A stretch of DNA of 9,812 nucleotides. Origin: Verrucomicrobiia bacterium (GTDB lineage Bacteria; Verrucomicrobiota; Verrucomicrobiia; Opitutales; Opitutaceae). Positions 6,913 to 9,812 of the stretch are shown here, piece after piece. How positions within the stretch are numbered: position 1 is the first letter of the stretch; every line of letters begins with the position of its first letter. The notes below the pieces were generated by a model. That model made no database searches, had not been told where the DNA came from, and saw only the letters and a list, made by a program, of their open reading frames with translations. The DNA lies in the NCBI GenBank assembly GCA_030424825.1, contig JAUHWE010000127.1, positions 1-9,812 on the forward strand, written 5' to 3'. A program made the position numbers and the translations under genes.

Positions 6913-7587
6913 ATGATTGAAATTCAAAATCTGGTTAAGCGATACTCAGGACCGACAGGCGACATTACCGTATTGGACGAGCTCGAACTCGAGGTTTCCA
7001 AAGGCGACTCGATTGCCATCGTGGGACCTTCAGGATGCGGTAAGACTACTTTGTTGAATATCCTTGGGACTTTGGATGTTCCTTCCAGCGGATCCGTTTC
7101 GATTTCCGGGAAAAGCCTGGAATCGATAAACGCCGATGAGAGGGCTCGATTCCGTAACCACACGCTCGGATTTGTTTTCCAGCAGCACTTTCTGCTCCCA
7201 CAGTGTTCGGTGCTGGAGAATGTCATGATGCCGCGTTTAGCAGGCGATTGGAAGGAGAGTGAAAACGAAACCAGAGACCGAGCAAAAAAGTTGATTCAGG
7301 AATTAGGTTTGGAGCATCGGTTGGACCATATGCCCTTTCAGCTATCGGGCGGCGAGCGTCTCCGGGCAGCCGTAGCGAGAGCCTTGATAAATCAACCCGC
7401 TCTCGTCCTTGCCGACGAACCAACTGGCTCTTTGGATCCTTCGATGGGTGATCAGGTGGCGGACTTGTTTGCCCAGTTGAATCATCAGCACGACGTGACT
7501 CTCGTGACTGTGACCCACAATATGGCTCTCGCGAATCGTATGGGGAAGGTTTACACGTTGGAAAGCGGAAAGCTGCAGCAGAGGTAA
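6913..7587 (+). CDS. ABC transporter ATP-binding protein, LolD/MacB type
   Basis: This is a 224-residue single nucleotide-binding domain. Walker A is GPSGCGKT (38-45). The Q-loop is at Q90 in FVFQQHFLLP, typical of the LolD/MacB/FtsE branch. The ABC signature is LSGGE (144-148). Walker B is LVLADEP (164-170) with catalytic E169, the D-loop is SLD (173-175), and the switch histidine is H202 in VTHN. All catalytic residues are intact. It would be a cytoplasmic dimer energising the FtsX-type permease encoded 21 bp downstream. Such transporters work by mechanotransmission: they extract lipids or lipoproteins, or drive efflux from the periplasmic side. It starts 18 bp after the ligase stop with no evident Shine-Dalgarno sequence. 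The ligase-ATPase spacing suggests co-transcription, tying the transporter to the biosynthetic genes, although LolD/FtsX pairs also occur alone as general envelope machinery. Confidence 0.93.
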   Translation: MIEIQNLVKRYSGPTGDITVLDELELEVSKGDSIAIVGPSGCGKTTLLNILGTLDVPSSGSVSISGKSLESINADERARFRNHTLGFVFQQHFLLPQCSVLENVMMPRLAGDWKESENETRDRAKKLIQELGLEHRLDHMPFQLSGGERLRAAVARALINQPALVLADEPTGSLDPSMGDQVADLFAQLNHQHDVTLVTVTHNMALANRMGKVYTLESGKLQQR

Positions 7588-7608
7588 CTGCGGTTTACTC
7601 AAAAACCC

Positions 7609-9812
7609 ATGCAACTAAGATTCCTATTACGTAGTCTTTGGTATTATCGGAAATCGCACCTAGGTGTGATTGTGGGAACGATGATTGGCGCTACGGTTCT
7701 CTTGGGCGCTTTGCTGGCGGGTGATTCGGTTAGCGGGGCTCTGAAGCGAATCGCTGAGCTTCGAGTAGGGAAAACTGAATACGTTCTGACAATCGGAGAT
7801 CGATTTGTAAGCGAATCGCTGGCCGCATCTATCGAGTCGAATATTGAAATGGCATCCGCTCCCATCCTGATGCTGAGAGCAAGCGCCTCTCGATCAGAAT
7901 TGAGATTGCTAGCGCCTCAGGTGCAAGCAATGGGTGTCGATGATCGGTTTTGGGATTTCGCGCCGAGACCGACAAGTCCGCCGGATTTTGAGGGTAGAAA
8001 CACCGTTGCGGTCAATCATCGCCTCGCCGAGCGCCTCGAGCTGAGTACCGGAGACTCCTTCGTGCTGCGCATTGAAAAGCCTGGATTGCTTTCACGGGAC
8101 GCCCCGATGTCGGGGAGTAAGGAAAATGTGATCGGCATCAGGGTGACGGTTTCCGCTGTCATCAGCGATGATCAATTTGGCCGTTTTGGGCTCGAAGCGA
8201 ACCAGATGTCACCCTTTACGCTCTTTGCTCCAATTAAATGGATACAAGAGCAGATCGAACATCCAGAGAGAGCTAATTTGATATTGCTGAAAAAATCCCC
8301 AAGTGAAAAGGGTCATCTGGATTCGAATGAAGTTTTCACCCGCGTGGATCCTCTGCTAACCTTGGAGGACTATGGTCTGTCTCTCGTGGATGTCCCACTA
8401 GCGGACTCGACCGAAATACGTAGCGAACGCGTTTTTCTGGACGAAGCGATGGTGGCCGCAATCCAGAAACGGATTCCCGATGCGGAACCCGTGATAACCT
8501 ATCTCGCTAACTCTCTGAAGACTAATGGTCGTGAAACACCTTATTCGATGGTCACCGCCGTAGGTCCCGAGGCGGCGCCTTTTTTAGGACAAGGACTGGA
8601 GACGGGTGAAGCGGTGATCACGCAGTGGCTGGCGGACGATCTGGAAGCGACGGTCGGAGACAACTTGGATATCAGTTACTATGTCGTCGATCAATCGAGT
8701 TCTCTGATTGAAGAAACGAGTTCATTCACGATTCGATCGATTGTTCCCCACTCAGGTCTGGTAGCCGATTCACTTTGGATGCCGGATTTTCCGGGGGTTG
8801 CGGGTGCGGAAGACTCGAGCGACTGGGATGCGGGCATGCCGCTGGATCTCGATCGGATTCGGGATAAGGATGAAGCCTATTGGGATGACTTCAAGGGAGC
8901 GCCAAAGGCATTCATTTCCTTGACGGCAGGTGAAGCGCAATGGTCAAATCGTTGGGGTGCCTATACAGGTTTGAGAGTACCGAAGTCGAGTATGGGTCCG
9001 ATTAGATTGGCGGAGGAAATTAGATCCGTCCTCGACCCTAGAATGCTGGGTATGCAGACCGTCTCATTACGGGAATCGGCCATGGAATCGGCTAATTCTC
9101 CCGTTGATATTGGTGGGCTCTTTATCGGAATGAGCTTTTTCCTCATCGTCGCGTCTTTGAGCTTGGTCGGGATGCTATTCAGTTTCTCGATGCAGCAGGT
9201 CAATCGGGAAAACGCATTGCTTTCGTCACTAGGAATTGGAGACAGGAAAATCTATCGCTGGCGTTTTGTTGGGGCGCTGCTTATCGTCGTAGTGGGTTCT
9301 CTCGCGGCAATACCGTTGGCCTATGGGTATACCGCCGGAGTGCTTCGATTTCTGGAAACGATTTGGAGTGAAAACGCGACTGGATCCCTGTTCGGCATCT
9401 CTAGCAGTCCGGCAACGATTGCACTGGGAATCATTGCAAACATTACCTTGGCGATGGCCTCCATTTGGTTCGTCCTTAGGAAGCAAAGCAAAGTACAGGC
9501 AAGCTTTCGCTTGCAGCAGGGCTCGGAAGAGGAGGGAGGCAGTCAAGCGGGAACGGGACGTTGGTCCCTCAAATTTGGAGCTGCGGGTTTGGCGGGAGGA
9601 TTGACCTTGCTCGGCCTTTCCTTGATGGGGAAGCTACCGCTTCAGATCGGCTATTTTCTCGTTGGTTTCTGTCTTCTGGTGGGCGGTTTGGGAATCTGCG
9701 CGTTTCGACTTCGTTTCGCTAGAGGAATCGGTGGCGAACGTTTGGATTTAGCTAAATTGGGCAGGCTCAACAACGGACGCCGGCCGATGCGGAGCTTGAC
9801 CGTGGTAGGGAC
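7609..9812 (+). CDS. FtsX/MacB-type ABC permease, 3' end cut by the window
   Basis: The frame is open from ATG 7609 to the right edge, giving 734 residues so far without a stop. The first helix (about 17-37, GVIVGTMIGATVLLGALLAG) is followed by GDSVSGALKR and a large extracytoplasmic domain of roughly 460 residues (about 40-500). Helices two to four of the first FtsX domain are at about 503-526, 553-574 and 601-623. The coupling segment ENALLSSLGIGDRKIYRWR (534-552) lies between the first two of these, where the ATPase docks. A charged linker (about 625-652) leads to two more helices at about 655-673 and 679-700. A second FtsX domain is therefore expected beyond the edge, giving a ten-helix YbbP-like layout of over 1,000 residues. 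The periplasmic domain is larger than that of LolC/LolE. Located 21 bp after its ATPase gene, it should form the membrane part of that transporter. The cargo is unknown: a lipid, a lipoprotein or the cluster's product. Confidence 0.88.
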   Translation, partial: MQLRFLLRSLWYYRKSHLGVIVGTMIGATVLLGALLAGDSVSGALKRIAELRVGKTEYVLTIGDRFVSESLAASIESNIEMASAPILMLRASASRSELRLLAPQVQAMGVDDRFWDFAPRPTSPPDFEGRNTVAVNHRLAERLELSTGDSFVLRIEKPGLLSRDAPMSGSKENVIGIRVTVSAVISDDQFGRFGLEANQMSPFTLFAPIKWIQEQIEHPERANLILLKKSPSEKGHLDSNEVFTRVDPLLTLEDYGLSLVDVPLADSTEIRSERVFLDEAMVAAIQKRIPDAEPVITYLANSLKTNGRETPYSMVTAVGPEAAPFLGQGLETGEAVITQWLADDLEATVGDNLDISYYVVDQSSSLIEETSSFTIRSIVPHSGLVADSLWMPDFPGVAGAEDSSDWDAGMPLDLDRIRDKDEAYWDDFKGAPKAFISLTAGEAQWSNRWGAYTGLRVPKSSMGPIRLAEEIRSVLDPRMLGMQTVSLRESAMESANSPVDIGGLFIGMSFFLIVASLSLVGMLFSFSMQQVNRENALLSSLGIGDRKIYRWRFVGALLIVVVGSLAAIPLAYGYTAGVLRFLETIWSENATGSLFGISSSPATIALGIIANITLAMASIWFVLRKQSKVQASFRLQQGSEEEGGSQAGTGRWSLKFGAAGLAGGLTLLGLSLMGKLPLQIGYFLVGFCLLVGGLGICAFRLRFARGIGGERLDLAKLGRLNNGRRPMRSLTVVG

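Noticed and set aside
9229..9546. 105-codon minus-strand frame near the right end
   Set aside because: It is antisense to the permease transmembrane region, polar and motif-free. The + strand frame is clearly coding.

Overview
The window is a gene-dense accessory locus with every supported gene on the + strand. The left end cuts into a radical SAM gene and the right end cuts into an ABC permease gene. Overall base composition looks moderate, a little over half G+C by eye. Strong Shine-Dalgarno sequences are scarce. A HemN-like radical SAM enzyme, a halogenase-family flavoenzyme, a distinctive GT4 glycosyltransferase and a very long FtsX-type permease occur together here. From memory of such families this suggests a bacterium of the Planctomycetota/Verrucomicrobiota group, perhaps a marine Opitutae-type verrucomicrobium. 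This is inference; no rRNA or marker gene is present.

Layout: (1) 1-1163, HemN/HemW-like radical SAM protein missing its first residues; (2) 1197-1727, chorismate lyase (UbiC)-like protein; (3) 1728-1886, AT-rich spacer with two mutually exclusive hairpins; (4) 1887-3149, FAD-dependent protein carrying the motif set of flavin-dependent halogenases; (5) 3150-3291, spacer with two perfect hairpins; (6) 3292-4596, GT4 glycosyltransferase; (7) 4593-5057, hotdog acyl-CoA thioesterase overlapping the previous stop; (8) 5107-5637, five-helix EamA-like membrane protein; (9) 5638-6894, PaaK-like AMP-forming ligase starting on the base after the previous stop; (10) 6913-7587, LolD/MacB-type ABC ATPase; (11) 7609 to the right edge, FtsX/MacB-type permease with a very large extracytoplasmic domain.

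Read together, the genes look like the tailoring, starter-supply and export part of a specialised-metabolite cluster. The chorismate lyase-like protein could make a hydroxybenzoate. The PaaK-like ligase could activate it, and the hotdog thioesterase could release or edit acyl thioesters. The halogenase-like flavoenzyme, radical SAM protein and glycosyltransferase could decorate the product. The EamA-like protein and the ABC pair could move it, or a lipid carrying it, through the envelope. This resembles the logic of aryl polyene pigments of the xanthomonadin/flexirubin type, which use an aryl starter, an AMP ligase, a 4HBT-type thioesterase, a glycosyltransferase and sometimes a halogenase. 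No ketosynthase, acyl carrier protein, ketoreductase or dehydratase lies in the window, so the product class is a hypothesis that the flanking DNA would test.

No tRNA, rRNA, CRISPR array, insertion sequence or convincing intrinsic terminator was seen.
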